Shown: piece after piece, positions 17,056-25,650 of the stretch
How positions within the stretch are numbered: position 1 is the stretch's first letter
Layout: each line of letters starts with the position of its first letter
NCBI RefSeq assembly: GCF_003034915.1
Contig: NZ_PZJX01000024.1
Location: forward strand, 1-64,000
Reading direction: 5' to 3'
DNA from: Mesorhizobium helmanticense
GTDB lineage: Bacteria > Pseudomonadota > Alphaproteobacteria > Rhizobiales > Rhizobiaceae
DNA: 64,000 nucleotides
The notes under the pieces: generated by a model
The model's database searches: none
Told to the model about the DNA's origin: nothing
The model's input: the letters and a program-made list of their open reading frames with translations, nothing else
Program-made: the position numbers and the translations under genes

Positions 17056-17811
17056 ATGGGCGAACCACGACCAGATGCCGGTCCGAATGCTGGCCCGGAT
17101 ATTGGCAAGGACCAGTGCGATCTGCTGGACAGCCTGCGTCGCGGACGTCCGGCGGCGGGACAGGATCCGGTCAAACGCAGCCAGATCATCGACGGCGCCC
17201 GCCGTGTCTTCATCGACAAGGGCTTCGAGGCCGCCTCCATGAACGACATCACCCGCGAGGCTGGCGTCTCCAAGGGCACGATCTATGTCTATTTCGCCAA
17301 CAAGGAAGAGCTTTTCGAGGCGCTGATCGAGGAAGAGCGCGGCACGATCTTCAAGAACATGTACGATATGCTCGACCGCGCCGACGACCTTCGCCAGACG
17401 CTGGTGAAGTTCGGCAAGGTGCTGTCGCTCAAGATCACCTCGGCCAAGGTCATCCAGGCGCAGCGCACGGTGATCGGCGCGTCCGATAGGATACCCGACA
17501 TGGGCGCGCGTTTTTATGAGCGCGGCCCCAAACGCGGCCACGACAGGATGGTGGCCTTTCTCAATGCCGCCATCGAGCGCGGCCTGCTCAAGATCGATGA
17601 TGTCGATCTTGCCGCCTATCAGTTCACCGAACTGTGCCTGGCCGGTCTTTTCCGGCAATGCATATTCGCCTACCGCACCAAGGCCCCGAGCCAGGAAGAA
17701 ATCGACCACATCGTCAGGTCAGGCGTCGGCATGTTCCTGAAGGCCTACGGCACCGAAAGGCTTGCCGAGGAAGAAAGCCACCAGATGATTGCGCTGGAGG
17801 CGAAGCGCTAA
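17056..17811 (+). CDS. TetR-family repressor of the divergent efflux operon
   Basis: The 251-residue regulator has its helix-turn-helix at about residues 45-90 (IIDGARRVFIDKGFEAAS, then ITREAGVSKGTIYVYF), typical TetR sequence, and a C-terminal ligand domain. A rather long 40-residue N-terminal extension rich in Pro, Gly and Asp precedes it. ATG at 17056 with GAGGT upstream is preferred to TTG at 17038. Two matching palindromes between it and the adaptor gene are the probable operators, so it should repress both the pump and itself until a ligand binds. Confidence 0.9.
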   Translation: MGEPRPDAGPNAGPDIGKDQCDLLDSLRRGRPAAGQDPVKRSQIIDGARRVFIDKGFEAASMNDITREAGVSKGTIYVYFANKEELFEALIEEERGTIFKNMYDMLDRADDLRQTLVKFGKVLSLKITSAKVIQAQRTVIGASDRIPDMGARFYERGPKRGHDRMVAFLNAAIERGLLKIDDVDLAAYQFTELCLAGLFRQCIFAYRTKAPSQEEIDHIVRSGVGMFLKAYGTERLAEEESHQMIALEAKR

Positions 17812-17823
17812 CCTGTTTTTGCT

Positions 17824-18498
17824 CTATCCGCCATTGGCCGCAAGCACGATCGCCGCGCGCAGCTCTTCCAGGCCCTCGTTTCTTTCCGACGATGTCGCGA
17901 GAACGAACGGAAACGCCGCCGGCCGCTTCTTGATTTTCGCCAATGTCTCTTCGATCAATCGCGGCACGCCGGCGGCCTTGATCTTGTCGGTCTTGGTCAG
18001 CACGATCTGATAGGACACCGCCGCCTTGTCGAGCAGCGACAGCACCTCGTCGTCCTTGGCCTTGATGCCATGGCGGGCGTCGATCAGCACGTAGACTCGT
18101 TTCAGCGTCACGCGGCCCTTGAGATAGTCGAAGACCAGCTTCGTCCAGTCGTCGACCTTTTCCTTGGGCGCGCTCGCATAGCCGTAGCCCGGCATGTCGA
18201 CCAGCGCCATCGGCGGCAGGTCGGCGCCTTCGCCCGAAAATCCATCCGGCACGAAGTAGTTGAGTTCCTGCGTCCGTCCCGGCGTGTTGGAGGTGCGCGC
18301 CAGTCCCTTCTGGTTGACCAGCGCATTGATCAGCGATGATTTGCCGACATTCGAACGGCCGGCAAAGGCGATCTCCGGCGGCCCTTCCGGCGGCAGGAAC
18401 TTCATCGACGGCACGCCGCGGATGAAGATCCAGGCTTGCGTGAACAGTTCGGGAGCGATCGCGGTCTTGTTGCTTGTCGTTTTGTCTGTCGCGCTCAA
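17824..18498 (-). CDS. yihA: Ribosome biogenesis GTPase (EngB/YihA)
   Basis: The 224-residue protein is an essential-type GTPase acting in large-subunit assembly. G1 is GRSNVGKSS (residues 47-55), G3 DMPGYGYA, G4 TKTDK and G5 ATSS, all complete. There is no ATG at the right place: the best start is TTG at 18498, seven bases after GGAGG, overlapping the stop of the upstream acetyltransferase gene as TTGA. Starting here keeps the usual length. It belongs to the minus-strand rpmH-rnpA-yidC-yihA-argB set. Confidence 0.92.
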   Translation of the reverse strand: MSATDKTTSNKTAIAPELFTQAWIFIRGVPSMKFLPPEGPPEIAFAGRSNVGKSSLINALVNQKGLARTSNTPGRTQELNYFVPDGFSGEGADLPPMALVDMPGYGYASAPKEKVDDWTKLVFDYLKGRVTLKRVYVLIDARHGIKAKDDEVLSLLDKAAVSYQIVLTKTDKIKAAGVPRLIEETLAKIKKRPAAFPFVLATSSERNEGLEELRAAIVLAANGG

Positions 18499-19133
18499 AC
18501 CGCGGCCTCCAGGCGAGCAATGTCGGCGCCTCTGATGGCATCGAGGTTGCGGCTGATCTTGTCCACCGGCCAGTCCCACCAGGCCGCCATCAACAGCCGC
18601 CTGATCGTCTTGTCGTCGAAGCGCATTTTCACCACCTTGGCCGCATTGCCGGCGACGATCGCATAGGGCGGCACGTCGTGCGTGACCACCGATTTCGCCG
18701 CCACGATGGCGCCATGGCCGATCTTGACGCCGGGCAGGATCACCGCCTCCATGCCGATCCATACATCATTGCCGAGCACCGTGTCGCCGCGTATTTCCTT
18801 CGACCACGTCTTCGGGTCGAAACCCTGTTCCCAGCCATGGCCGAAGATGTTGAACGGGTAGGTCGAGAAGCCAGACATGGCATGGTTGGCGCCGTTCATG
18901 ATGAAGCGCGCGCCCTCGGCTATGGCGCAGAATTTGCCGATGATCAGCCTGTCGCCGATGAACGGATAATGATGCAGCACGCAGCGCTCGGCGAATTTGT
19001 CCGGCCCGTCCGGGTCGTCGTAATAGGTGTAGTCGCCGATCTCGATGTTCGGCGCGTTGACCAGTCCCTTGAGGAAGCCGACGCGCGTGTGCATCGGGAT
19101 CGGGTGCTTGATGTTGGGGTTGGGTCCGTCCAT
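18495..19133 (-). CDS. Left-handed beta-helix O-acetyltransferase (Vat/CatB-like)
   Basis: The 212-residue protein resembles xenobiotic acetyltransferases that move acetyl from acetyl-CoA to antibiotics such as streptogramins or chloramphenicol. It starts [13 protein letters not shown] and has hexapeptide repeats ([20 protein letters not shown], then [25 protein letters not shown]). The family's catalytic His is visible in [10 protein letters not shown]. Length matches CatB/Vat proteins. Real substrates of chromosomal rhizobial versions are unknown. ATG at 19133 is chosen on family length; a TTG at 19193 is possible but unlikely. It is translationally coupled to yihA through a four-base overlap. 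Confidence 0.88.
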   Translation of the reverse strand: MDGPNPNIKHPIPMHTRVGFLKGLVNAPNIEIGDYTYYDDPDGPDKFAERCVLHHYPFIGDRLIIGKFCAIAEGARFIMNGANHAMSGFSTYPFNIFGHGWEQGFDPKTWSKEIRGDTVLGNDVWIGMEAVILPGVKIGHGAIVAAKSVVTHDVPPYAIVAGNAAKVVKMRFDDKTIRRLLMAAWWDWPVDKISRNLDAIRGADIARLEAAV

Positions 19134-19256
19134 GTCGAGGTCCGTCGAGTGGTTGGCAGCCGCGCGCAGGTGAAATCCGCATGCGCCGTTCAAAATAGCG
19201 TGATCCGCCCTATAGCGCCAATCGCCTGATGAGCGTGCCCTGCAAGGCTTCGATGT

Positions 19257-19577
19257 TCACTTCGTGGCTCGGCAAATCACGATCGGATCGGACATCGGCC
19301 GGTCGAAACCGCTGCCCTGGTAGACGCTGACATTCACGGCGCCTGGCGGCAAAAGGAAGCTGCCCTCGACGATCTTCTGATCGCCGGTCGGCATATGCAA
19401 AGCCCAGCTAAAGCTGCAGAACTGCGGCGCCGCCTTGGGTTCGACAAGGCCGCAGTTCAATTGCGCGCCGCCCAGCATCGCGGCCCCGCCACAGCTGACT
19501 GCCTCCTCGGCGACGGCCGGAAACGCACAGCCCGACAGGACAGCCACGGTCGCGATCCTGAGCCAGTTCATCGTCAT
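19257..19577 (-). CDS. Small secreted protein of unknown function
   Basis: The 106-residue protein has a signal peptide ending near AVA-EE, then a compact domain with four Cys (positions in VSCGG, LNCGL, QFCSF and VICRA) that could form two disulfides in the periplasm. I do not recognise the family. The start is ATG 19577 (or ATG 19571) by the position of the signal sequence. The neighbouring acetyltransferase lies downstream on the same strand, 124 bases away. Confidence 0.65.
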   Translation of the reverse strand: MTMNWLRIATVAVLSGCAFPAVAEEAVSCGGAAMLGGAQLNCGLVEPKAAPQFCSFSWALHMPTGDQKIVEGSFLLPPGAVNVSVYQGSGFDRPMSDPIVICRATK

Positions 19578-19740
19578 CTTTTCACCGGCCCCATGCCGGT
19601 CCTTCCTTTGCGCCACCGCCGATGTGACATTTGCTCCAGGCGGCCTAATCCATCTTGCACACCGCGTCCAGCAGGATTATGTGCATGATGATAATAAGCA
19701 TGCTCACGAAAAGTTGCTAGCCGACTCCAATATCCCTGCC
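19578..19740. other. Upstream region of the second efflux operon
   Basis: This stretch, from the secreted-protein start to the MarR remnant, holds no supported gene. Around 19677-19710 it becomes AT-rich with GCATGATGATAATAAGCATG, a spaced pair of GCATG units, which is a plausible promoter/operator for the + strand operon but is not proven. Confidence 0.35.
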
Positions 19741-19929
19741 ATGTCCTCAACACCCAACATCAGCTTCGTGCTGCACGATGTCGCGCGCCTGCCCAGCAAG
19801 CGGTTTGAGCAGCGTTCGCGCGCCTCCGACGCCCACCAGTATCAGCTGCAAACCCTATCCCTGATCAAGTTCAATCTGCCCGAGGCTTGCGTCCAGCCAG
19901 CCGCCGACTGGGAGAAAATACATGGCTGA
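19741..19929 (+). pseudogene. MarR-family regulator, N-terminal remnant
   Basis: The 62-codon frame starts MSSTPNISFVLHDVARLPSK and continues RFEQRSRAS, closely resembling the first 28 residues of MarR regulators that precede HlyD/MFS drug-efflux genes. The family would then read LTRAQWQVLAHL and a winged helix; instead the sequence turns into unrelated residues and stops at 19929, overlapping the next start. It therefore looks like a regulator gutted by a deletion. If so, the downstream pump has lost its local repressor. A true short peptide cannot be excluded. Confidence 0.5.
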
Positions 19930-21208
19930 ATCAACCTCACCAAAGAAGCCGGCCGGGGAACCTTCCGCGGATCGGGCGAGCGACCAGATAATCCGGCTGG
20001 ACAGCGAACGCGAGCAGAGGCGGGCCAACACGGTCATCGACGATGACGAGCTGGAAGCGCCGGTTGCCCTGGAGCCGGCGGTACTCGAGGCTCCGTCCCC
20101 GCAGCCGCGGCAAGCCACGGTCACCGTGGCGCCTCCCGCTCCGGTCAAGCCCCGGCGCAGCCTGACGCGGCCGATCCTTTTTGCGCTGCTCCCCGTGGCG
20201 CTGGCCGTCGGCGGCTACTACTACGTTGTCGGCGGCCAGGTCATGACCACCGACAATGCCTACATCCAGGCCCAGTCGCTCGGCGTTTCCACCGACGTCT
20301 CCGGTACTGTCACCGAGATCGACGTGCACGAGAACGAGGCGGTGAAGAAGGATCAGGTGCTCTTCCGCTTGCGGCCGGCTTCCTTCGAAACCGCTCTCGC
20401 CGCAGCCCAGGCCCAGCTGGGCACGGTGCGCAACCAGGTGCTGACCTTGCAGGCGAGCTACCAGCAGTCGCTGGCGCAGATCGAGCAGGCCGAGGCCGAC
20501 ATTCCCTATTTTGAGGCAGCCTTCCAGCGTCAGCAAGATCTGCTCAAGACCTCCACCGCCTCCAAGGCAAGTTTCGACAGTGCCCAGCATGACCTTGTTG
20601 CCGCCCGCCAAAAGGTGTCCGTGGCCAAGGCCCAGGCTCAAGCGACGCTTGCCCAGCTCGGCGACGACGCCAACCAGCCGGTGGAGAAGAATCCTTTCTA
20701 CCTCCAGGCCCAGTCGGCCGTGGACGACGCCCAGCGCAACCTCGGCGATTCCGTCGTCAAGGCGCCGTTCGACGGCATTGTCACCAACGTCGACGCGCTC
20801 CAGGTCGGCAAGTACTTGCCGGCGTCGCAGCCGGCGTTCAGCCTGGTTTCGGCGAGCGATCTCTGGATCGCGGCGGAGCCGAAGGAAACCGAGCTGACTT
20901 ATGTGCGGCCGGGGCAGACGGCGACCATCAGCGTCGACACTTATCCGGGCGCGGTCTGGCATGGCACGGTCGCCAGCATCAGTCCCGCTTCGTCGTCGAG
21001 CTTTTCGCTGTTGCCCGCGCAGAACACCACCGGCAACTGGGTCAAGGTCGTGCAGCGTATTCCCATACGCGTGACCGTTGACGATCCCCAGGGCAAGCCG
21101 CCGCTGCGAGGCGGAATGAGCGTCGTCGTCGGCATCGACACCGGCCATGCGCGCGGCTTGCCGGACTTCGTCACCAACCTCATCGACAGGTTCGAGCAGA
21201 AGTCATGA
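19922..21208 (+). CDS. HlyD/EmrA-family efflux adaptor (second system)
   Basis: The 428-residue adaptor has a charged N-terminal extension of about 80 residues, one membrane anchor (LTRPILFALLPVALAVGGYY) and the lipoyl half-motif VTEIDVHENEAVKKDQVLFRL. A coiled coil of about residues 155-260 and the partner half VVKAPFDGIVTNVDALQVG follow. GGGAGA lies before ATG 19922. Its stop overlaps the MFS gene as ATGA, so the two are made together. With the MFS protein it should form an EmrAB-type pump; it is only distantly similar to the adaptor at 15730. Confidence 0.93.
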   Translation: MAESTSPKKPAGEPSADRASDQIIRLDSEREQRRANTVIDDDELEAPVALEPAVLEAPSPQPRQATVTVAPPAPVKPRRSLTRPILFALLPVALAVGGYYYVVGGQVMTTDNAYIQAQSLGVSTDVSGTVTEIDVHENEAVKKDQVLFRLRPASFETALAAAQAQLGTVRNQVLTLQASYQQSLAQIEQAEADIPYFEAAFQRQQDLLKTSTASKASFDSAQHDLVAARQKVSVAKAQAQATLAQLGDDANQPVEKNPFYLQAQSAVDDAQRNLGDSVVKAPFDGIVTNVDALQVGKYLPASQPAFSLVSASDLWIAAEPKETELTYVRPGQTATISVDTYPGAVWHGTVASISPASSSSFSLLPAQNTTGNWVKVVQRIPIRVTVDDPQGKPPLRGGMSVVVGIDTGHARGLPDFVTNLIDRFEQKS

Positions 21209-22752
21209 CCAGCGCGTCGGCGACGGATGGCGCATCGGTGGTCGCCAATCGCGGCGCCATTACCGCCTGCGTCATCCTTGCCGTCATCATGCAGGCGCTG
21301 GACACGACCATCGCCAACGTGGCGCTTCCCTATATCCAGGGCAGCGTGTCGGCGAGCGCCGACCAGATCAACTGGGTGCTCACCTCCTATATCGTCGCGG
21401 CCGCCGTGATGACGCCGCCTTCCGGCTACCTTGCCAATCGTTTCGGCCGCAAGCGCATTCTTTTGACCTCGATCACCGGCTTCGTCGTCGCGTCCGTGCT
21501 TTGCGGGTTCGCGCAGTCGCTGCCGCAGATCGTTGGCTTTCGCCTGCTGCAGGGCCTGTTCGGCGCGGCTCTTGTGCCGCTCTCGCAAAGCATCCTGCTC
21601 GACATCTACAGCGTCGAAGAGCGCGGCTCGGCCATGGCGCTGTTCGGCGTCTCCGTCATGGTCGGACCGGTGCTCGGACCGGTCATAGGCGGCTGGCTGA
21701 CCGAAAATGTCAGCTGGCGCTGGGTCTTCTACATCAACGTCCCGATCGGCATGCTGGCCTTCGCCGGCGTGTCGATGTTCGTGCTGGAAACCAAGACGGA
21801 CCTCAAGGCAAGGCTCGACTGGCTGGGATTTGGCATGCTCAGCATCACCATCGCGGCGCTGCAGATGTTTCTCGATCGCGGCGAGCAGCTCAACTGGTTC
21901 TCGTCATCCGAGATCATCGTCGAGGCGCTGATCTGCGCCTCGGCCTTCTACATCTTCCTCGTCCACACCTTCACCGCCCGCAATACATTCGTTAATCCCC
22001 GGCTTTTCCTCGACAGGAATTTCGCGGTCGGGATGGTCTTCATTTTCATCATCGGCATCACCTATCTGGCCTCACTGGCCCTGATGACGCCCTATCTGCA
22101 GACGCTGATGGGATATCCGGTGGTGACGGCCGGCATCGTCATGGGGCCGCGCGGCCTTGGCACCATGGCTTGCATGTTTTTGGTCGGCAGGCTGGTCGGC
22201 AAGGTGGATACGCGCTGGTTGCTGCTGACCGGCCTGCTGGTCACCGCCTGGGCGATGTACGACATGACCGGCTGGACCCCGGACGTGTCGCAATGGACGA
22301 TCATCAGCACCGGCTTCATCCAGGGCGCGGGGCTCGGCTTCCTGTTCGTTCCGCTCACCACCATCACCTTCGCCACGCTGGCGCCGGAGCGGCGCGCGGA
22401 AGGAACCGGGCTCTACAATCTGTCGCGAAACATCGGCTCCAGCGTCGGCATATCGGTCGTCACTGCGCTTTTGACGCAGAACGTGCAGATCAACCATGCA
22501 AACATCGCCACTTATGTGACGCCCTACAATCAGGCGTTCAGCAACCCGGCTATCTCCGAGGCAATGAACCCTTACAGCGCCGCCGGCCGCGCAGCGCTCG
22601 ACGGCGTGGTCACGCTGCAGGCGACGATCATCAGCTATATGAACGACTTCAAGCTGATGATGATCCTGTCGCTTGCCGCCATCCCGCTGGTTCTGCTGCT
22701 GCGCAAGCCTTCGACCCCGGCCAAGGTCGATCACAGCGCGGTTGTGGACTAA
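21205..22752 (+). CDS. DHA2-family multidrug efflux MFS transporter (second EmrB-like)
   Basis: The 515-residue transporter has about 14 membrane segments. Helix 1 carries MQALDTTIANVALPYIQGSV, the DHA2 motif D1, the loop after helix 2 has LANRFGRKRI (motif A), and helix 5 has VMVGPVLGPVIGGWL (motif C of drug/proton antiporters). It starts inside the ATGA overlap with its adaptor gene. Strong hairpins follow at 22821. Export of hydrophobic toxins is likely; the substrate is unknown. Confidence 0.94.
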   Translation: MTSASATDGASVVANRGAITACVILAVIMQALDTTIANVALPYIQGSVSASADQINWVLTSYIVAAAVMTPPSGYLANRFGRKRILLTSITGFVVASVLCGFAQSLPQIVGFRLLQGLFGAALVPLSQSILLDIYSVEERGSAMALFGVSVMVGPVLGPVIGGWLTENVSWRWVFYINVPIGMLAFAGVSMFVLETKTDLKARLDWLGFGMLSITIAALQMFLDRGEQLNWFSSSEIIVEALICASAFYIFLVHTFTARNTFVNPRLFLDRNFAVGMVFIFIIGITYLASLALMTPYLQTLMGYPVVTAGIVMGPRGLGTMACMFLVGRLVGKVDTRWLLLTGLLVTAWAMYDMTGWTPDVSQWTIISTGFIQGAGLGFLFVPLTTITFATLAPERRAEGTGLYNLSRNIGSSVGISVVTALLTQNVQINHANIATYVTPYNQAFSNPAISEAMNPYSAAGRAALDGVVTLQATIISYMNDFKLMMILSLAAIPLVLLLRKPSTPAKVDHSAVVD

Positions 22753-22820
22753 TGCTTCGGAAGCGCGTTCCAGCCTATGCGTCTGGATAAGTCGCCGCCG
22801 CACAAGGCCTCGGAACCTCA

Positions 22821-22854
22821 ACCGGGGTCCCGCGAAGGATGACGGGACCCCGGT
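22821..22854 (+). terminator. Strong hairpin after the second efflux operon
   Basis: ACCGGGGTCCCG at 22821-22832 pairs perfectly with 22843-22854 over a 10-base loop. It lies 68 bases past the MFS stop. No T run follows, so Rho-independent termination is not certain. Confidence 0.55.
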
Positions 22855-22981
22855 CGCCGGCACGGCCTCCCAAACACCGGCGCCAGCGCGCCGGAAGCCG
22901 TCACCGTGGTATGGCGATGGAGCAGCAACGCAACATGGCAAGCCAAAGTTTCGCCGCCGGCGAAATGTGATCGCCGACAAC

Positions 22982-23006
22982 AAAAACCCCGGACGAGCCG
23001 GGGTTT
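22982..23006 (-). terminator. Intrinsic terminator of the yidC operon
   Basis: AAACCCCGG at 22984-22992 pairs with 22998-23006 over a five-base loop; on the minus strand the stem is followed by a run of five T. It lies 30 bases past the yidC stop, the right place to end rpmH-rnpA-yidC transcription. Confidence 0.8.
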
Positions 23007-23036
23007 CGCAAATTCGATATAGGATCGGGGCGCCCG

Positions 23037-24851
23037 CTATTCCGCGGGCGAGGGTTTCTTGCGGAACATCGCCACCAGATTGTCCCACAACTCGATCTTG
23101 GCGCCCTGGCGCTTCATGATCACGCCCTGCTGGATGATCGAAAGCGTATTGTTCCAGGCCCAGTAGATGACCAGGCCGGCGGGGAAACCCGCCATCATGA
23201 AGGTGAAGATGACCGGCATCCAGGTGAAGATGGCGGCTTGCGTCGGGTCCGGCGGCGTCGGGTTCATGCGCATCTGCAGGAACATCGTCACGCCCATGAC
23301 CAGCGGCCAGACGCCGATCATCAGCATGTGCGGCAAGGTGATTGGAATGAGGCCGAACAGGTTGAAGATCGAGGTCGGATCGGGTGCGGCCAGATCCTGG
23401 ATCCAGCCGAAGAACGGTGCGTGTCGCATTTCGATGGTGATGTAGAGCACCTTGTAGAGCGCGAAGAAGACCGGGATCTGCAGCGCCACCGGCCAGCAGC
23501 CGGCGATCGGATTGATCTTCTCGGTCTTGTAGAGCTCCATCATCGCCTGCTGCTGCTTCATCTTGTCGTCCGCGTATTTCTCGCGGATTTCGAGCATCTT
23601 GGGCTGCACCTTCTTCATGTTCGCCATCGACGCGTAGGACTTGTTGGCGAGCGGGAAGAAGAGGGCCTTGACGATGACGGTGGTGGCGAGGATCGCCAGG
23701 CCGAAATTGCCGAAGAATTTGTAGAGCGTGTCGATCAGCCAGAACATTGGCTTGGTGATGAAGTGGAACCAGCCCCAGTCGATCAACAGGTCGAACCGCT
23801 TGATGTGGCGGTCCTCGGCATAGGCATTGATCTTGCCGACTTCCTTGGCGCCGGCGAAGACCTCGGTCTCGACGGTCGCCGACTGGCCGGCGTCGATATT
23901 GATAGGGTCGGTCAGGAAGTCGGACTGATAGCGGTGCCGGCCATCCTCGAAATAGGCATAGCGCGGCTGGAACGGCTGCTTCTCGGTCGGCACCAGCGTC
24001 ACCGCCCAGTATTTGTCGGTGATGCCCAGCCAGCCGTCGGTCGATTTGCCTGGCTTGAATTCCCTGTCCTTTTCGATGGACGCGTATTTGTGTTCCTGCA
24101 GGCCTTCCTCGCCGGTGAAGCCGATCAGGCCTTCAAACAGCACATAGATGCTGGCAACGGACGGCTTGTCGAAACGGGTGACGCGGCCATAGTTGAACAA
24201 TGAGACGGCGGCGGCGCCTGAATTCTGCACCGTATCGGAAACCGTGAACATATAGTCGTTGTCGACCGAGAAGGTGCGCTTGAAGGTCAGGCCCTTGTCG
24301 TTCGAATAGGTCAGCGTCACCGGGCTCGACGGCGTCAGTGTCGCATTGCCGTCGACGGTCCACACCGTGTCCGAACCTGGCACCGCGCCTGTCTTGTCGT
24401 TGCCGACAAAGCCGATCTCGGCAAAATAGCCATTGGGCAGCGCCGACGGATTGAGCAGTTCGATCTCGGGCGAGTTCTTGTCGACCGTCTCCGTGTAGTG
24501 CTTGAGCTTTATATCGTCGAGACGCGCGCCGGTAAGGTTGATCGAGCCTTCCAGGCTTGGCGTGTCGATCTTGACGCGGCTGGTCGCCGCCAGCGCCTGA
24601 TCGCGGCCGGCCGCTGTCACCACTTCGCCGCCGGGCGCGTTGGGAATGGCGCCCGGCGGCGGCGCCGGCGTTCCCGCGCCGCCGGGATTGGCGCCTTCGG
24701 CCGCCTTCTTCTGCTCCGCCACCCGCTGCTCCTCGATGCGGGCCGCCTCGCGCTGGGCTTCGACGCGCGGGTTCATGTAGAACACTTGCCACAGCGTCAG
24801 GATCAGCACCGACAGCGCGATGGTGATGAAGAAGTTCCGGTTGTTTTCCAT
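23037..24851 (-). CDS. yidC: Membrane protein insertase YidC
   Basis: The 604-residue inner-membrane insertase folds and inserts membrane proteins alone or with SecYEG. An N-terminal membrane segment (residues 6-25) is followed by an Ala/Gln/Glu-rich linker, a large periplasmic beta domain (about residues 80-350) and the conserved core of five helices (about residues 365-580). The core has the hydrophilic-groove Arg in NKSYASMANMKKVQPKM-type context and the helix ATTVIVKALFFPL. Length and layout match alphaproteobacterial YidC. It lies 14 bases after rnpA and ends at a good terminator. Confidence 0.96.
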   Translation of the reverse strand: MENNRNFFITIALSVLILTLWQVFYMNPRVEAQREAARIEEQRVAEQKKAAEGANPGGAGTPAPPPGAIPNAPGGEVVTAAGRDQALAATSRVKIDTPSLEGSINLTGARLDDIKLKHYTETVDKNSPEIELLNPSALPNGYFAEIGFVGNDKTGAVPGSDTVWTVDGNATLTPSSPVTLTYSNDKGLTFKRTFSVDNDYMFTVSDTVQNSGAAAVSLFNYGRVTRFDKPSVASIYVLFEGLIGFTGEEGLQEHKYASIEKDREFKPGKSTDGWLGITDKYWAVTLVPTEKQPFQPRYAYFEDGRHRYQSDFLTDPINIDAGQSATVETEVFAGAKEVGKINAYAEDRHIKRFDLLIDWGWFHFITKPMFWLIDTLYKFFGNFGLAILATTVIVKALFFPLANKSYASMANMKKVQPKMLEIREKYADDKMKQQQAMMELYKTEKINPIAGCWPVALQIPVFFALYKVLYITIEMRHAPFFGWIQDLAAPDPTSIFNLFGLIPITLPHMLMIGVWPLVMGVTMFLQMRMNPTPPDPTQAAIFTWMPVIFTFMMAGFPAGLVIYWAWNNTLSIIQQGVIMKRQGAKIELWDNLVAMFRKKPSPAE

Positions 24852-24865
24852 CGAAAGCCCTTGGC

Positions 24866-25219
24866 CTATCGTGTTCCGCGCAATCGGCGGGAGAGTTCGG
24901 CCTTCAACTGGCCGAACGGAATGGCAAGCACGTCTTCGCGCCCGACGATGACATAGTCATTGCCAGGCGCCATGTCATCGGCCGCATGCGTGCGCACGGC
25001 TTCCCTGAGCCGCCGCCTTATGCGGTTGCGCACCACGGCGTTGCCGACCTTCTTGGTGACGGTATAGCCGACGCGCGGCGACAGTTCGTCGCCGCGGTCG
25101 AGAACCTCGACGAGAAAAAGCCGCCCGCGGCGCTTTTCACCACGCCGGACGGCCAGGAATTCCGCGCGCTTCAGAAGCCGCTTGGGATTTGGTCCCACTG
25201 GCTTGCCGGTGGCGGGCAA
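24866..25219 (-). CDS. rnpA: Ribonuclease P protein component
   Basis: RnpA is the protein subunit of RNase P, which trims tRNA 5' ends. The hallmark RNR region reads [20 protein letters not shown], and [20 protein letters not shown] precedes it. The frame is open through rpmH, so the start must be a non-ATG codon: TTG at 25219 gives 117 residues, the usual length, with GGAAG upstream; a GTG five codons later (MGPNPKR) is the alternative. It follows rpmH by 16 bases, the almost universal bacterial order. Confidence 0.92.
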   Translation of the reverse strand: MPATGKPVGPNPKRLLKRAEFLAVRRGEKRRGRLFLVEVLDRGDELSPRVGYTVTKKVGNAVVRNRIRRRLREAVRTHAADDMAPGNDYVIVGREDVLAIPFGQLKAELSRRLRGTR

Positions 25220-25235
25220 CGATCTCGTCTTCCGT

Positions 25236-25370
25236 TCAGGCGCTGAGCCGCTTGCGGCCGCGGTTGCGGCGGGCTGCGACGACGCCGCGACCACCCTTGG
25301 TGGCCATGCGGGCACGGAAACCGTGCCGGCGCTTGCGGACGAGTTTGGACGGTTGGTAGGTACGCTTCAT
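25236..25370 (-). CDS. rpmH: 50S ribosomal protein L34
   Basis: The 44-residue basic protein starts [20 protein letters not shown] and ends [10 protein letters not shown], the complete L34 sequence pattern. It heads the rpmH-rnpA-yidC operon on the minus strand. In many bacteria this operon lies near the replication origin beside dnaA; neither dnaA nor an origin is seen in the adjacent 280 bases here. Confidence 0.97.
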   Translation of the reverse strand: MKRTYQPSKLVRKRRHGFRARMATKGGRGVVAARRNRGRKRLSA

Positions 25371-25650
25371 TTGTTTTAATACCGCGGGGTGCGGCCCTTC
25401 TTGATTCTGTCACTCTGTAACAGGAGCTCTGCCGGGCCGGTTTTGGCGCGATCGAAACCGCGCCGGGACGAATGGCCCGAGCGTGAGCGGGCTTATAGAA
25501 AGAAGGATTTTGGAAGTCAATCCGGTGCCGTCAGGCCGACGGTCGAAGTCTTGAAGTTCCGGTGCGATGTTTCGACGAAGGATGAATTTGGCAAAAAAGC
25601 CGCAATCCCCTAATCTCGGGTGATCAAGCGATCGTGAAGACAAGAGCAGC
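25371..25650. promoter_or_regulatory. Divergent upstream region of rpmH and the sensor kinase
   Basis: These 280 bases hold no gene I would support. They must contain the rpmH promoter (minus strand) and probably that of the kinase (plus strand). I saw no cluster of DnaA boxes. Confidence 0.5.

Noticed and set aside
25371..25650. Possible replication origin beside rpmH
   Set aside because: Apart from rpmH-rnpA-yidC there is no dnaA, no DnaA-box cluster and no AT-rich stretch; in alphaproteobacteria this cluster is often away from the origin.
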